A stretch of DNA of 64,000 bases from Tipula vernalis (Eukaryota > Arthropoda > Insecta > Diptera > Tipulidae). Of this stretch, positions 33,689-44,779 are shown piece by piece (position 1 is the stretch's first letter; every line of letters begins with the position of its first letter). The DNA lies in contig OY282558.1 of NCBI GenBank assembly GCA_958295665.1, positions 458,939,995 to 459,003,994 on the forward strand. The letters run 5' to 3'. The position numbers were made by a program, and so were the translations under genes. The notes beneath the pieces are model-generated. The model had not been told where the DNA came from, did no database searches, and worked only from the letters and a program-made list of their open reading frames with translations.

Positions 33689-36131
33689 TATACTGTTAAA
33701 GTTAGCCGAAAGTTGCCAGCCGAAAGTGAAAGGTCGATAATGCAGATTGTGTTAGCCCAGCCGAAAGTAAAAAAAAAATGGGAAAGCAAATTGTCTAATC
33801 CCAGCCGAAAGTTTCCATCCGAAAGTAAAAAGTCGATAATGCAGATTATGATATAACAATCAAGCCGAAAATAAGAAATTTATTAGTAATCAGCCGAAAG
33901 TAAATAGGATACATAGAAATCTATAAATTTTAATTTTTGTAAATAAATTTACGTGTATAACTTTGCTTCGTAGAAAAAATCGGAAAATCGGAAGAATATA
34001 CAAAATTGGAATAAAATCAGCCTCTAGAGTACATATCTGAAGCTGAATCGTTTTTATGTGATTTGTCAATAGCTGTCGCATTGATAAATTCTGTTCAAGT
34101 TTCCCTTGGGAAATCTCGGAAAATTCAAAAAAGTTTCCAGCCGAAAGTAAGAAATGGATGAATAAAATCAGCCTCTAGAGTGTTTTGTCTAGAGATGGAT
34201 TGGATTGATGTGACTTGTCAATAGCTATCGCAGGAAAAAAAATTCAGTTCATGTTTCCCGTGGGAAATCTCGAAAAATTCAAAAAAATTTCCAGCCGAAA
34301 GTAAGAAATGGATGAATAAAATCAGCCTCTAGAGTGTTATGTCTGGAAATATATTGGATTGATGTGACTTGTCAATAGCTATCGCAGGAAAAAAATTCAG
34401 TTCAAGTTTCCCGTGGGAAATCTCGGAAAATTCAAAAAAAAATTCCAGCCGAAAGTAAGAAATGGATGAATAAAATCAGCCCCTAGAGTGTTATGTCTGG
34501 AGATGGATTGCATTGATCTGACTTGTCAATAGCTATCGCAGGAAAAAATTCAGTTCAAGTTCCCCGTGGGAAATCTCGGAAAATTCGGTTTTCCAAAAAT
34601 TATTTGAAAATTTGTATAAAATCAGCCTCTAGAGTGTTATGTCTGAGGATGGATTCAATTAATGTGACTTGTCAATAGCTATTGCAGGAAAAATATTCAG
34701 TTCAAGTTTCCCGTGGGAAATCTCGGAAAATTCGATTTTCCAAAAATTATTAGAAAATTTGTATAAAATCAACCTCTAGAGTGTTATGTCTGGAGATGGA
34801 TTCAATTCATGTGATTACTCAATAGCTATTGCAGGAAAAAATTCAGTACAAGTTTCCCGTGGGAAATCTCGGAAAATTCGATTTTCCAAAAATTATTAGA
34901 AAATTTGTATAACATTAGCCTCTAGAGTGTTATGTCTAGAGATGGATTCAATTGATGTGATTACTCAATAGTTATCGCAGGAAAAAAATTCAGTTCAAGT
35001 TTCCCGTGGGAAATCTAGGAAAATTCGATTTTCCAAAAATTATTAGAAAATTTGTATAAAATCAGCCTCCAGAGTGTTATGCCTAGAGATGGATTGCATT
35101 GATGTGATTACTCAATAGCTATCGCAGGAAAAAAATTCAGTTCAAGTTTCCCGTGGGAAATCTCGGAAAATTCGATTTTCCAAAAATTATTAGAAAATTT
35201 TTCGAAATCAGAAAAACGAATTTTTCGAGATTTCCCACGGGAAACTTGGACTGAATTTTTTTCCTGCGATAGCTATTGACAAGTCACATCAATGCAATCC
35301 ATCTCCAGACTTAACACTCTAGAGGCTTTTTATATTCATCCATTTCTTACTTTCGGCTGGAAATTTTTTTGAATTTTCCGAGATTTCCCACGGGAAACTT
35401 GAACTGAATTTTTTTCCTGCAATAGCATTGAGTAATCACATCAATTGAATCCATCTCCAGATATAACACTGTAAAGGCTGATTTTATACAAATTTTCTAA
35501 TAATTTTTGGAAAATCGAATTTTCCAAGATTTCCCACGGGAAACTAGAACTGAATTTTTTTCCTCCAATAGCTATTGAGTAATCACACCAATTAAATCTA
35601 TCTCCAGACATAACACTCTATAGGTTGATTTTATACAAGTTTTCTAATAATTTTTGGAAATCGAATTTTCCGAGATTTCCCACAGGAAGCTATTGACAAG
35701 TCACATCAATCCAATACATCTCCAGACTTAACACTCTGAAAGCTTTTTATATTCATCCATTTTTTACTTTCGGCTTAAAATTTTTTCGAATTTTCCGAGA
35801 TTTCCCTAGGAAAACTTGAACTGAATTTTTTTCCTGCGATAGCTATTGACAAGTCACATCAATCCAATCCATCTCCAGACATAACACTCTAGAGGCTGAT
35901 TTTATACAAATTTTCTAATAATTTTTGGAAAATCGAATTTTCCGAGATTTTCCACGGGATACTTGAACTGAATTTTTTCCTGCGATAGCTATTGAGTAAT
36001 GACATCAATACAATCCATCTCCAGACATAACACTCTAGAGGCTGATTTATTTTCGGCTGGAATGTCAATAACATAATCTGCATTATCGACTTTTCACTTT
36101 CGGCTGGAAACTTTCGGCAACTTTAACAGGG
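33689..36131. mobile_element. Foldback (FB-like) transposon, 2,443 bp
   Basis: The unit is almost wholly two opposed arrays. The left arm (33689 to about 35200) holds eight direct copies of a unit of about 150 bp (marked by 'cagcctctagagtgtta' at roughly 34018, 34169, 34323, 34478, 34623, 34768, 34914, 35061). The right arm (about 35205-36131) holds six inverted copies. Outer ends carry clustered CAGCCGAAAGT motifs and a shared ctgttaaagtt terminus. A 9-bp direct repeat, tgctttgct, flanks it at 33680-33688 and 36132-36140, as in Drosophila FB elements. No transposase is encoded, so it would depend on a related autonomous element. Confidence 0.92.
33700..33900. repeat. CAGCCGAAAGT terminal motif cluster, left end
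   Basis: At least six copies of (C)AGCCGAAAGT or one-base variants occur within 200 bp of the left terminus of the foldback element, and gtcgataatgcagatt appears twice (near 33733 and 33830). The right end (about 36048-36120) shows the reverse complement of the same arrangement. Such clusters suit multimeric transposase binding. Confidence 0.85.
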
Positions 36132-36140
36132 TGCTTTGCT

Positions 36141-36490
36141 AGCCGTGTATTTATGGCTGCTATGCTTTGACAAATCCTTTCAAGGGGGTTATCATTCATA
36201 GCATTAGATGAATGCTGTACAATTTTGCATAACTTTTCCGCTCTGTACCTATACCTGCTGGTTTTGGCTCCGCTTGGATTTTAGTTGGTTTCTCTCTGGT
36301 AACCTTAGGGTTTTGAGGAAACTCTTTCGCGATGTGTTTTCCAGCACATTTTACGCATCTTGGCTCCCGTCTGCAATATTTTTGCGTGTGATTGAAACCT
36401 TGGCATTTTTTGCATTGAGGTATTAATTAGCCTTGTGTTTTTTGAGCCTCGTGAATTAAAGGAACTTCAAAAGATTACATTGCTTTGAGG
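36141..36490 (-). pseudogene. Jockey copy 2 Gag zinc-knuckle segment
   Basis: The minus strand reads EVPLIHEAQKTQG, a stop, then IPQCKKCQGFNHTQKYC (knuckle 1) and EPRCVKCAGKHIAKEF (knuckle 2, whose last Cys is Phe). The third knuckle seen in copy 1 is missing. The order and the 'QKYCRREPRCVKC' wording match copy 1 closely. A stop after the first block and another near 36215 show decay. The 5' part of Gag is not recognisable further up. Confidence 0.85.
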
Positions 36491-36599
36491 ATTGTGAAAT
36501 ACACTTTGATAGAGTGAAACAAAAGAATTGGATATAGAGTATTCACTGAAGTATCAGACATATCTGCCAAAGAAGACTTAATCAATTAAATTCAGCGTT

Positions 36600-36810
36600 A
36601 AACAATTTCCATTTAAAAGCACTCTTTTGCTACCGATAACGGTATATAAGACCGGCATATGAGAAAGCACCTAGTCAAGTTTTGTTGACAATTCAATGTG
36701 AATAATAAACAAATTCTGAGCACCATGAAAATTTATATTGCTGCCAATAATCATCCTTGTACGACTAAAAAAAGTTAGTTACGTCACTACAAATGGTGGA
36801 GCCCGGAAAA
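36600..36810 (+). other. LTR-like sequence (tentative)
   Basis: A TATA-like box (gtatataag at about 36641) is followed by aataaac (about 36706) and then actacaaatggtggagcccgg (about 36785), which has the form of an LTR end followed by a TGG-type primer-binding site. I found no second copy and no gag after it, so this is only suggestive. Confidence 0.25.
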
Positions 36811-36949
36811 CTTTATTGATTTTTAGATTGCATGATAACCTTTCTGATATTCTAGTTAAAGTTTACTACACACAGAAATTTAGTACTGAGGATAATATAT
36901 GTAGCTGTCAACAAACATTGCCTCGTCGGTTTAAGGAAGATGACAGCAG

Positions 36950-37260
36950 TTTTTACTAATCTTGATGTTAATAAATTGCAAACTGAAATTAATAACTTAT
37001 AGAATGTTAAACCCTGTTTTTTTAACTATCATTTGAACATAGTAATCAGCTCAGTAGAGTTATATTCAATCACTGGATTAGGACATAGGCTAATTCTATA
37101 TTAGGTTTCATTATTCGACTGGCAAAGGAGTTCCATGACTTTTTCCCATATGTTAATTTATTTGTTGCTCTAGTCAGATCATATTTCGAGTATGCTGTGA
37201 CTGTGTCTTTTAACATGATGTATGCATTAACAAATTGGAATCAATCCAAAAATGATTTAC
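36950..37260 (+). pseudogene. Non-LTR reverse transcriptase C-terminal relic
   Basis: Plus-strand pieces read DVNKLQTEINNL, then GFIIRLAKEFHDF, LFVALVRSYFEYAVTV and NWNQSKNDL. They match the post-palm region of CR1/Jockey-type RTs ('L..D...L..WC ... LGFI.R..K.F.D......L...LVRS.LEYAS.VW......IESIQK'). No palm motif is retained. Gypsy sequence in the opposite orientation begins right after it at about 37285. A 3' end with A-tail at 38449-38472 may belong to the same element. Confidence 0.6.
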
Positions 37261-37284
37261 CTCAATAACTCTAAAAAAATTAAA

Positions 37285-37870
37285 TTAAGAACTAGTGTCG
37301 GTTCAACTATGCTTAAACCATCTACATGTTGCATGTGAGCATTTCATCAGTAAGCCACTGTGCAATCGAATTCTTGTAGCTCTAATACCCAACGATCAAT
37401 TCTAGGGTTGAGCAATTCCTTATTAAGACTGCGGTCGAATTTACGTTTAGATAATTTATTCTTTATTGGTATAAGAATTGAACGAGTATACAATAGGAAA
37501 AAATGCGTAATATAACAAAAATCGAACACTAAAAATCTACATTTCCTACGAATCCATCAATATGGCATCGCAATGTAGTTGCGTCTCGTCGTTAGCAGGA
37601 AAAATTGTTATAATTGGTTCTACTGTAAGTTTAGCGTTTAGGAGTCGGTTAGTCTATCTGGCCTTTTTCAAAATCTTTTTTTATTAGCTTTGTGACAAAA
37701 GTCTTTAGCAAATTTCCTAAAATATGAAATCAGACCCAAAAACATCTTTGTGTTTCTATCATATTCTTTGGGGCCGAATACTCAATGCAACAACATTTTC
37801 TTATTTGATCGAATACCGTGCCGATTGTCGCGAAAGCCCATAAAATCAATTTACTTGGTAAATATTTGAC
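37285..37870 (-). pseudogene. Gypsy-type RT/RNase H relic
   Basis: In order on the minus strand: FLGLISYFRKFAKDFCHK (RT connection, 37750-37690), NAKLTVEPIITIF with ETQLHCDA (start of RNase H, around 37640-37560), LNPRIDRWVLELQEFDCTVAY (37410-37347) and MQHVDGLS (37335-37310). These are the classic Gypsy (Ty3) blocks 'FLGL..YYR.FI', 'P.L...D....DAS', 'RR..RW...L.EF...V.Y..G..N..AD.LSR'. Several frameshifts, including loss of the middle of RNase H, make it dead. No LTR was recognised. Confidence 0.82.
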
Positions 37871-38448
37871 ATTTAACTAACTTTAGCGTGAGTAAATTAT
37901 TTGAAAACATTTCTTAAAATTCCAAGAAAGTGAGAGCTACTAAATAGTCAAGTGGACTATCGCAAAAGTATGCTAAGTAAATTCAAATTCCGGTCAAACT
38001 CTCATCAAAATGAAACACATTCTATTCAAACTCTTCAATATTTCTTACGAACAAGGAAAATTATTAAAGTTAATCTCAAATATCTAATTGTAATCAATCT
38101 TGATATATGTAGGTACTACAAGTGCCGGGTGCGTGCGTAAGCTTAACTCCAAACAGAAAAAACCCAGCTGTCTGCCGGTTAAAACTATGTAAGCAAACAT
38201 TTGTGACATATCAAGCACATTTCATGCGGCCTTCTTATATTTAAACCTCAGGCTTATAACAATTAATTGTATTCTAAATAATACCCGCGATGTTATTCCT
38301 GATTAAAATCTTTTATCTCCCATTATATAGTAGGGATTTTCTTCAGCCAACTGTACAATATTGTTAAGCATAGTGTTACAAATTTATTTCGGTTTTATTT
38401 ACATATTTTTGTAAAACTTAATAAATAAATAAAAAGTTTTATTACATC

Positions 38449-38472
38449 AAAAAAAAAAAAAAAAAAAAAAAA
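38449..38472 (+). repeat. Poly-A run, possible LINE tail
   Basis: A run of more than 20 A follows 'aataaataaataaaa' and 'ttacatc', looking like the 3' end of a plus-strand retrotransposed sequence. The body might be the LINE relic at 36950-37260, with Gypsy DNA in between. Confidence 0.5.
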
Positions 38473-38479
38473 TCAAAAG

Positions 38480-40010
38480 TTTTAAATAAAACAAATTATT
38501 TTTAAAGTCTTATTGACAATCATCGATTGTAAAAATCAATAAAACTAAATTGAATCACATACACACACACACAAAAATAAAACTTAATCACGATCACAAC
38601 ACACCTAAGAACTTATATCAACCACCCACGCTCTTATACAAATATACAAAACTATTTTTTTTTTTTTTTCATTTTTGTGTAAATAATTAAAGAGTTCGTC
38701 GATGATAAAATTGATAAGATCACAACACAGTTTTTATTAATTCTTATGGCAACAAACATTCTCGGAAGTGTTATAAATAATACAACAACAACAACAAAAT
38801 CGAAACGATCGATTGTAATCACGCAGATGTATGTAGATTTTTTTTTTTGTGGCATTTTCGATTTTTTTGGGTACATGTAGCGCAACACATTCAACCAAAT
38901 ATGTATTGTAAAGATATACATTTTACGGTTAAAAACGAAATATCAAGATAAAATGATAACACGTCTTTTACAAAAAAAGAGTTCAATGACCAATATAGGC
39001 CGAAGCGTTTTGTAAATATTTGTTTGTGGATTGTAAGGGTATACCTAAATATCCGGAAATCGCTGAATCATTTGTATAGGATCGACTACTAGACTCAAAT
39101 ATATTAGGAAAGGATGTCCCACGTCTTTGCATTTTGAAAATCAGAAGCTGTATATCCATGCAACCAAATAACTTGAATGCATTACTTAAACAAATCACGA
39201 CGTAAATCTATAAAATTTTATAATGCAATTAAAATTAAATATAAATTAATTACCATATCAAGATACATTATACGATTGCGATAATTTGCTTTTAATTTAA
39301 TTCACTGACATAGTCGCGACGCACCTCGCAACAAACCACTTATCAAAACCCATTTCGCTTATTTATTTCGAAAATAAAATTTACATATAGCCACCATATT
39401 ATCATACATAAATAATAATAATAATTGGTATTTGTGCGGCTCCAAATTACAAATTTTAGAGATTCTCGCGCTCTCGCCTAATTAAACGATAAAATATTTT
39501 TTTTTTTCTGTTTTAATTAAGAAAATTAATAATTGTTAGCTGGTAGTATGTATATAAGCGCGCAATCATATCAAAACAAATATCACGCGATTTTGCACAA
39601 ATTTTTTCGCGATTTCATTTTTAACACGATTCTAATTTAGGCTGCGCGTGCATAATTTATGGCCCTCCTAAAAAATTGTATTAAAAAATCATACATTTTC
39701 AAAAATGTATTGAAATAACTTAAACAATTTAAAAGATCAGTCGGTTATAGATCTTATATTATGTGAATTTGGATGTACAGGGTGTTCCAAATTTCGAGAA
39801 GTGATCGGTCATCAAACAACTAAGCTTAATTTAACGCATTTGACTGACACCGCATGTTAAACCATTATCCTAAATGAGGTTGGTGGAAATTTAAAAACTA
39901 ACAAAAAATGTCATAATGATTTTCTTTTGTTTTCGTACAGTGGTGGCATTATAATAAAGCCACAGGGCAAATTAAGGAGGTTTCGAAGAATACAACACCA
40001 GCTCAAGTCA
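38480..40010. other. AT-rich, no recognisable gene
   Basis: Low-complexity T and A runs and short CAA repeats (about 38785-38800). No coding similarity was seen. Confidence 0.45.
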
Positions 40011-40014
40011 ACAC

Positions 40015-40770
40015 CAGACAAAGTCAAAAGCAACGTCAAAATCAAAGTATAAATAAAAGTCAAAGTCAAAATCAAATCAAAGATAAAATCAAAGTCAAAG
40101 TTAAAGTCAAAGTCAAAGTCAAAAATAAAGTCAAATTCAAAAACAAAGTCAAAGTCAAGGTCAAAAAACTAAAAACCAAAATCAAAATCAAAGTCAAACT
40201 CAAAGTCCACGTCAAAATCAAAGTCAAAGTCAAAGTCAACGTCAAAGTAAAAGTTAAAGTCAAAGTCAAAGTCCACGTCAAAGTCCACGTCAAAGTCAAA
40301 GTCAAAATCCACGTCAAAGTCAAAGTCAAAGTCAAAGTCAAAGTCAAAGTCAAAGTCAAAGTCAAAGTCAAAGTCAAAGTCAAAGTCAAAGTCAAAGTCA
40401 AAGTCAAAGTCAAAGTCAAAGTCAAAGTCAAAGTCAAAGTCAAAGTCAAAGTCAAAGTCAAAGTCAAAGTCAAAGTCAAAGTCAAAGTCAAAGTCAAAGT
40501 CAAAGTCAAAGTCAAAGTCAAAGTCAAAGTCAAAGTCAAAGTCAAAGTCAAAGTCAAAGTCAAAGTCAAAGTCAAAGTCAAAGTCAAAGTCAAAGTCAAA
40601 GTCAAAGTCAAAGTCAAAGTCAAAGTCAAAGTCAAAGTCAAAGTCAAAGTCAAAGTCAAAGTCAAAGTCAAAGTCAAAGTCAAAGTCAAAGTTAAAGTTA
40701 AAGTTAAAGTCAAAGTCAAAGTCAAAGTCAAAGTCAAAGTCAAAGTCAAAGTCAAAGTCAAAGTCAAAGT
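40015..40770. repeat. Hexanucleotide array (CAAAGT)n
   Basis: The left 300 bp are degenerate, with CAAAAT, CCACGT, CAACGT and TAAAGT variants. A pure block of 63 copies follows (40315-40692), then three TAAAGT units (40693-40710) and ten more CAAAGT. The minus-strand (LT)n frame of 231 codons is an artefact of the period of six. The array joins the next one without a gap and in the same phase. Confidence 0.97.
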
Positions 40771-41748
40771 CTTAGTCTTAGTCTTAGTCTTAGTCTTAGT
40801 CTTAGTCTTAGTCTTAGTCTTAGTCTTAGTCTTAGTCTTAGTCTTAGTCTTAGTCTTAGTCTTAGTCTTAGTCTTAGTCTTAGTCTTAGTCTTAGTCTTA
40901 GTCTTAGTCTTAGTCTTAGTCTTAGTCTTAGTCTTAGTCTTAGTCTTAGTCTTAGTCTTAGTCTTAGTCTTAGTATTAGTATTAGTCTTAGTCTTAGTCT
41001 TAGTCTTAGTCTTAGTCTTAGTCTTAGTCTTAGTCTTAGTCTTAGTCTTAGTCTTAGTCTTAGTCTTAGTCTTAGTCTTAGTCTTAGTCTTAGTCTTAGT
41101 CTTAGTCTTAGTCTTAGTCTTAGTCTTAGTCTTAGTCTTAGTCTTAGTCTTAGTCTTAGTCTTAGTCTTAGTCTTAGTCTTAGTCTTAGTCTTAGTCTTA
41201 GTCTTAGTCTTAGTCTTAGTCTTAGTCTTAGTCTTAGTCTTAGTCTTAGTCTTAGTCTTAGTCTTAGTCTTAGTCTTAGTCTTAGTCTTAGTCTTAGTCT
41301 TAGTCTTAGTCTTAGTCTTAGTCTTAGTCTTAGTCTTAGTCTTAGTCTTAGTCTTAGTCTTAGTCTTAGTCTTAGTCTTAGTCTTAGTCTTAGTCTTAGT
41401 CTTAGTCTTAGTCTTAGTCTTAGTCTTAGTCTTAGTCTTAGTCTTAGTCTTAGTCTTAGTCTTAGTCTTAGTCTTAGTCTTAGTCTTAGTCTTAGTCTTA
41501 GTCTTAGTCTTAGTCTTAGTCTTAGTCTTAGTCTTAGTCTTTGTCTTAGTCTTAGTCTTAGTCTTAGTCTTAGTCTTAGTCTTAGTCTTAGTCTTAGTCT
41601 TAGTCTTAGTCTTAGTCTTAGTCTTAGTCTTAGTCTTAGTCTTAGTCTTAGTCTTAGTCTTAGTCTTAGTCTTAGTCTTAGTCTTAGTCTTAGTCTTAGT
41701 CTTAGTCTTAGTCTTAGTCTTAGTCTTAGTCTTAGTCTTAGTCTTAGT
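40771..41748. repeat. Hexanucleotide array (CTTAGT)n, 163 units
   Basis: 978 bp in exact period six. Only a few variants occur: ATTAGT twice near 40974-40985 and CTTTGT once near 41538. It continues in phase from the CAAAGT array and is followed by a few CAAAGT-like units again (41749-41770). The 345-codon (RL)n minus frame is an artefact. The unit is not the insect telomere repeat TTAGG. Confidence 0.98.
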
Positions 41749-41774
41749 AAGTCAAAGTCAAATTCAAAATCAAA

Positions 41775-41807
41775 GTTAAGATGTACGTGTGAACTGTACA
41801 TCTTAAC
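41775..41807. repeat. 12-bp perfect hairpin at the array edge
   Basis: gttaagatgtac and gtacatcttaac pair around a 9-base loop, directly at the right edge of the hexamer arrays. Confidence 0.85.
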
Positions 41808-41809
41808 GC

Positions 41810-43680
41810 GCGTATTGGCCTGAGTAGTTCCGGTACAAGTTCAGAAAGCTCCACCGAGTGTTCGGGCTTAAAAATATTTGTAGAACAGACATAATGGGTG
41901 CCATTCGGTATTTTTCGTTCTGAATTCTGTAGAATGCAGCCAGGTGGGTGTTCGGTTCGTTAGCCCAAATAATCAAAATGAAAAATGTTCAGCAAAATCA
42001 ATTTTAACCTTTTATGCCATTGTGACAGGTTACTTAACACATATTAAAATGTTGTCTTCTCGCACTTATGGCACTTATGCAGCCCAAGATACTTGCACGT
42101 GCAAACTCACATGCCTAATTTATTTTCGGTTAAATGCACAAAAGTGGTCTTTGGGTTCTGTAATTAAAGGGCATCCTCTGTATAAAAAGATCATGGATGC
42201 GGTAAATCATATCTGAAGCCGTTTCAAACTATCACTATTACAGCCAGAACGGAATACCCAAACATAAAGGAAATTGCTTAACATTTTTCTTAAGATTTGT
42301 TTCTCAATAAGGTTTAATTGCGAATAAAGTAATAGCAGAATAGGTTAAGCTGCTCTATTGAAACCTTACGATATGCTGCTTCATATCGTGAAGAAACACA
42401 ATGTTTTGCTGATGGTTAAAAGTCGGAAACATAAATATTGCAAACACACAAATCGTTTTAGTTGCTAATCTCTTAAGTGCACTACACTCATGTTGTGTAT
42501 TTACCACGAGAATCATCTGTCCACAAAAATATCAATTTACTAATCCTTTATTCCGTCTTGTTGTGGTTGACTTAAATTTCTGCTTAAAACCTACATTGTG
42601 AATAATATTTGTCAAAACATCTTTAAACGACAACAAAACGGAAAATGTTTACGGTCCAGCCTACCAAAAACAAAACAAAAAAAATAACGAAACAATAACA
42701 GCAACTTCTTAAAGAGATCAAATCTTTATTTTTTTTTTTTTTTTAATCCATAAAGACAACAAATATTAATTTTGCTCGTTTTTTTGTTTGGTATCGTCGT
42801 TCGTAAATTGACTGGAAGGACATGAAAGGACACACTTCACATATTAATACAGTGCAATGCAACCAAAAAATGTATCGACTGGAAATCAACAAAATACGTA
42901 GCCAAAGTCCGTAAAAAAAAAACATAACAAAACAATATATTCTTCCTCTTCTTCTTATCTCGGATCTTAAGAGGACCCATATACAACATTAACTCGCCTT
43001 AAAGATAGATAGATTACAAACCGATTAAGTTTAATTTTTTATTTTTTTGTCGACATACACATTTTGTGATTTTTTTGTAAATTTGTTGTTATTGTCTGAA
43101 GATTTTCATTTAAGATGTGTGATTTACATACCTTAAGGATGGATTATCCAAAAATTATCCATAATTTGTATTCAAATGACGATTTCTTTCAATTTTCAAT
43201 ATTTTTATAACAGATTTCTTATCAAAATATTCGCAAGAATTGTATAAGAAAATTCACAGAAGCTGATGTTGTTTTTATCACAAGATGAATTATTACAGCC
43301 GGTAATCGGTCTTCATGTACTTTATATAGTGTGAATTACTGAATAGAGGTACAGTGTCGTGGATTTTGATTGATAGCTGCTGTTGGAAAAGTAAAACAAA
43401 ATTAAAATTCGTCGATGGAATATTGCTGATTTAAGTCTGCACTCTCCAGTTATATACAATACAAACGTGGGATACTTATTTTTTACGAAATGCTTTAAGC
43501 ACAGTAGATTTGCAGAGTAATTCGACTTTAATAAATGTGCACCTTGCGTACGATAATTACCCAATCTCCGTACCTAAAACATTTATATGTTAAGCTAGTC
43601 CAGACTTTCATCCCCATACTAAAATTACAATGAAATCCTAGCCCAACATCATTTCATATGATACGTGAAAATCATAAAAA
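41810..43680. other. No recognisable gene
   Basis: A 90-codon plus frame at 41944-42216 and an 80-codon minus frame at 43322-43564 resemble no family I know. The rest is AT-rich with T runs near 42730. Confidence 0.4.
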
Positions 43681-43741
43681 TTAAAATCTGACATTCTAGG
43701 AAATTACAGAGGAAAGCACTAAACTTAAAAAAAAAGACGTT

Positions 43742-44406
43742 ATGTTAGAATATTATCGGGCATTTAAATTGATGAAAAGCACACGTGATTCAATGAAGGG
43801 TCAAATGAGTAAACCACATAATTATGTGGCGGCTGCAGTCGATAAAAAGGGCATCGATGGGTCCCAGCTTAAACTTGCCCGTGCGAAGGTGTTATTAAAA
43901 CAGTTCGAGGATGTGCAGAACTCAGTTTTTGATTTGGATCCGGTTCATGATAGGGACATAATCGATTTTTTTAGACAATACTACATACGTTATGAAGTCA
44001 CGGCTTAATCGATATATACGGGAGTATAATGCACAAAATGTGGATGAAACTTTACAAGCAGGCAATATCAGTATCATTACTACCATAATGCATCCAGTCG
44101 ACGTACGATTGCCAAAGATAAATGTCGAACCATTTTCTGGCCAAAATACAGAAAGGCAATCATTTCATTATTTCTACATAAAAATCATTCACGAAAATAA
44201 AAATTTGTCACCAGTATAGAAGTTCCAGTACTTGAAGGGATTCTTGAACTGTAATATGTACAATTTATTAAAACACATTTCCATTACCAAATCAAAATAT
44301 TTCGAGGTGTTTCGTAAGTTGTGTGATAGATATGATAGGAAGAAACACACTATTAAGGGATTTATCAGAAGCTTCTTACATCAGCCGGTTATTCATCAGC
44401 CAAGCA
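43742..44406 (+). pseudogene. BEL/Pao Gag, N-terminal and central part
   Basis: Three overlapping plus frames form one Gag: 43742-44008 (LKLARAKVLLKQFEDVQNSV), 43992-44219 (VRLPKINVEPFSGQNTERQS, the hallmark 'LPKI.LP.FSG....W..F' of the DUF1759 domain) and 44232-44406 (LKGFLNCNMYNLLKHI, FRKLCDRYDRKKHTIKGFI). Frameshifts join them. The final frame runs straight into the Loa poly-T at 44407. Gag would form the particle; this copy is broken. Confidence 0.82.
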
Positions 44407-44500
44407 TTTTTTTTTTTTTTTTTTTTTTTATAGTGGGGTGAGTTGTTACTAACCCTGTGCACCGCGACCATTAAGGTCTATTCTGCATTCCCAGATGGTT

Positions 44501-44764
44501 TTAGATAAAATGGAGGTTCAAGTCCTTGATAAACGCAACCATCTCATGCATATCCAACGGGCCGGCGTTAGGCCACTGTATTGTGTATGCATGGAGGAAT
44601 TTAAGTCTTTTATGGATTATAGCATCACACGTAAATAGTAGATGTTCGGATGTGTCCCTTTCCAGGTTGCAGAATCTACAACGGTCTGTAGAGGACTTTC
44701 CGATTTTCTCCAGATGTCCATTAAAAGGGACATGTCCTGTTAAATACCAAATGAGGGACTTCAA
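44501..44764 (-). pseudogene. Loa-like element ORF2 C-terminal Cys/His region
   Basis: An 87-codon frame reads SLIWYLTGHVPFNGHLEKIG, then CRFCNLERDTSEHLLFTCDA. The C-x2-C-x8-H-x4-C pattern and the 'LTGH..L..HL' lead-in are the usual end of ORF2 in retroposons with RNase H. It is followed by a short 3' UTR and the A-tail. Confidence 0.85.
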
Positions 44765-44779
44765 GACTGTCTGTCCATC

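Larger units (their letters stand above)
31114..36490 (-). mobile_element. Jockey-clade non-LTR retrotransposon, copy 2, split by a foldback element
   Basis: On the minus strand the order is Gag zinc-knuckle region (about 36490-36141), an inserted foldback element (36131-33689), Gag C-terminus (33679-33604), endonuclease (33601-32606), RT (32570-31262), and 3' UTR with an A-rich tail (31123-31114). The 5' end is truncated or unrecognisable beyond about 36490. Excising the foldback unit with one 9-bp target copy rejoins the Gag frame, which then ends directly before the ATG of the pol ORF at 33601. RT similarity to copy 1 is strong but clearly not identical, so the two represent different families or old copies. 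Confidence 0.92.

Noticed and set aside
33900..36060. CRISPR-like regular repeats
   Set aside because: Units of about 150 bp are contiguous, have no unique spacers and reverse orientation midway; the sequence is eukaryotic.
40771..41748. Telomere-like (CTTAGT)n
   Set aside because: The insect telomere unit is the pentamer TTAGG; this unit is a hexamer and internal in the window.
40072..41801. Two long minus-strand frames coding (LT)n and (RL)n
   Set aside because: They exist only because 6-bp repeats contain no stop in that frame; no start context or non-repeat coding sequence.
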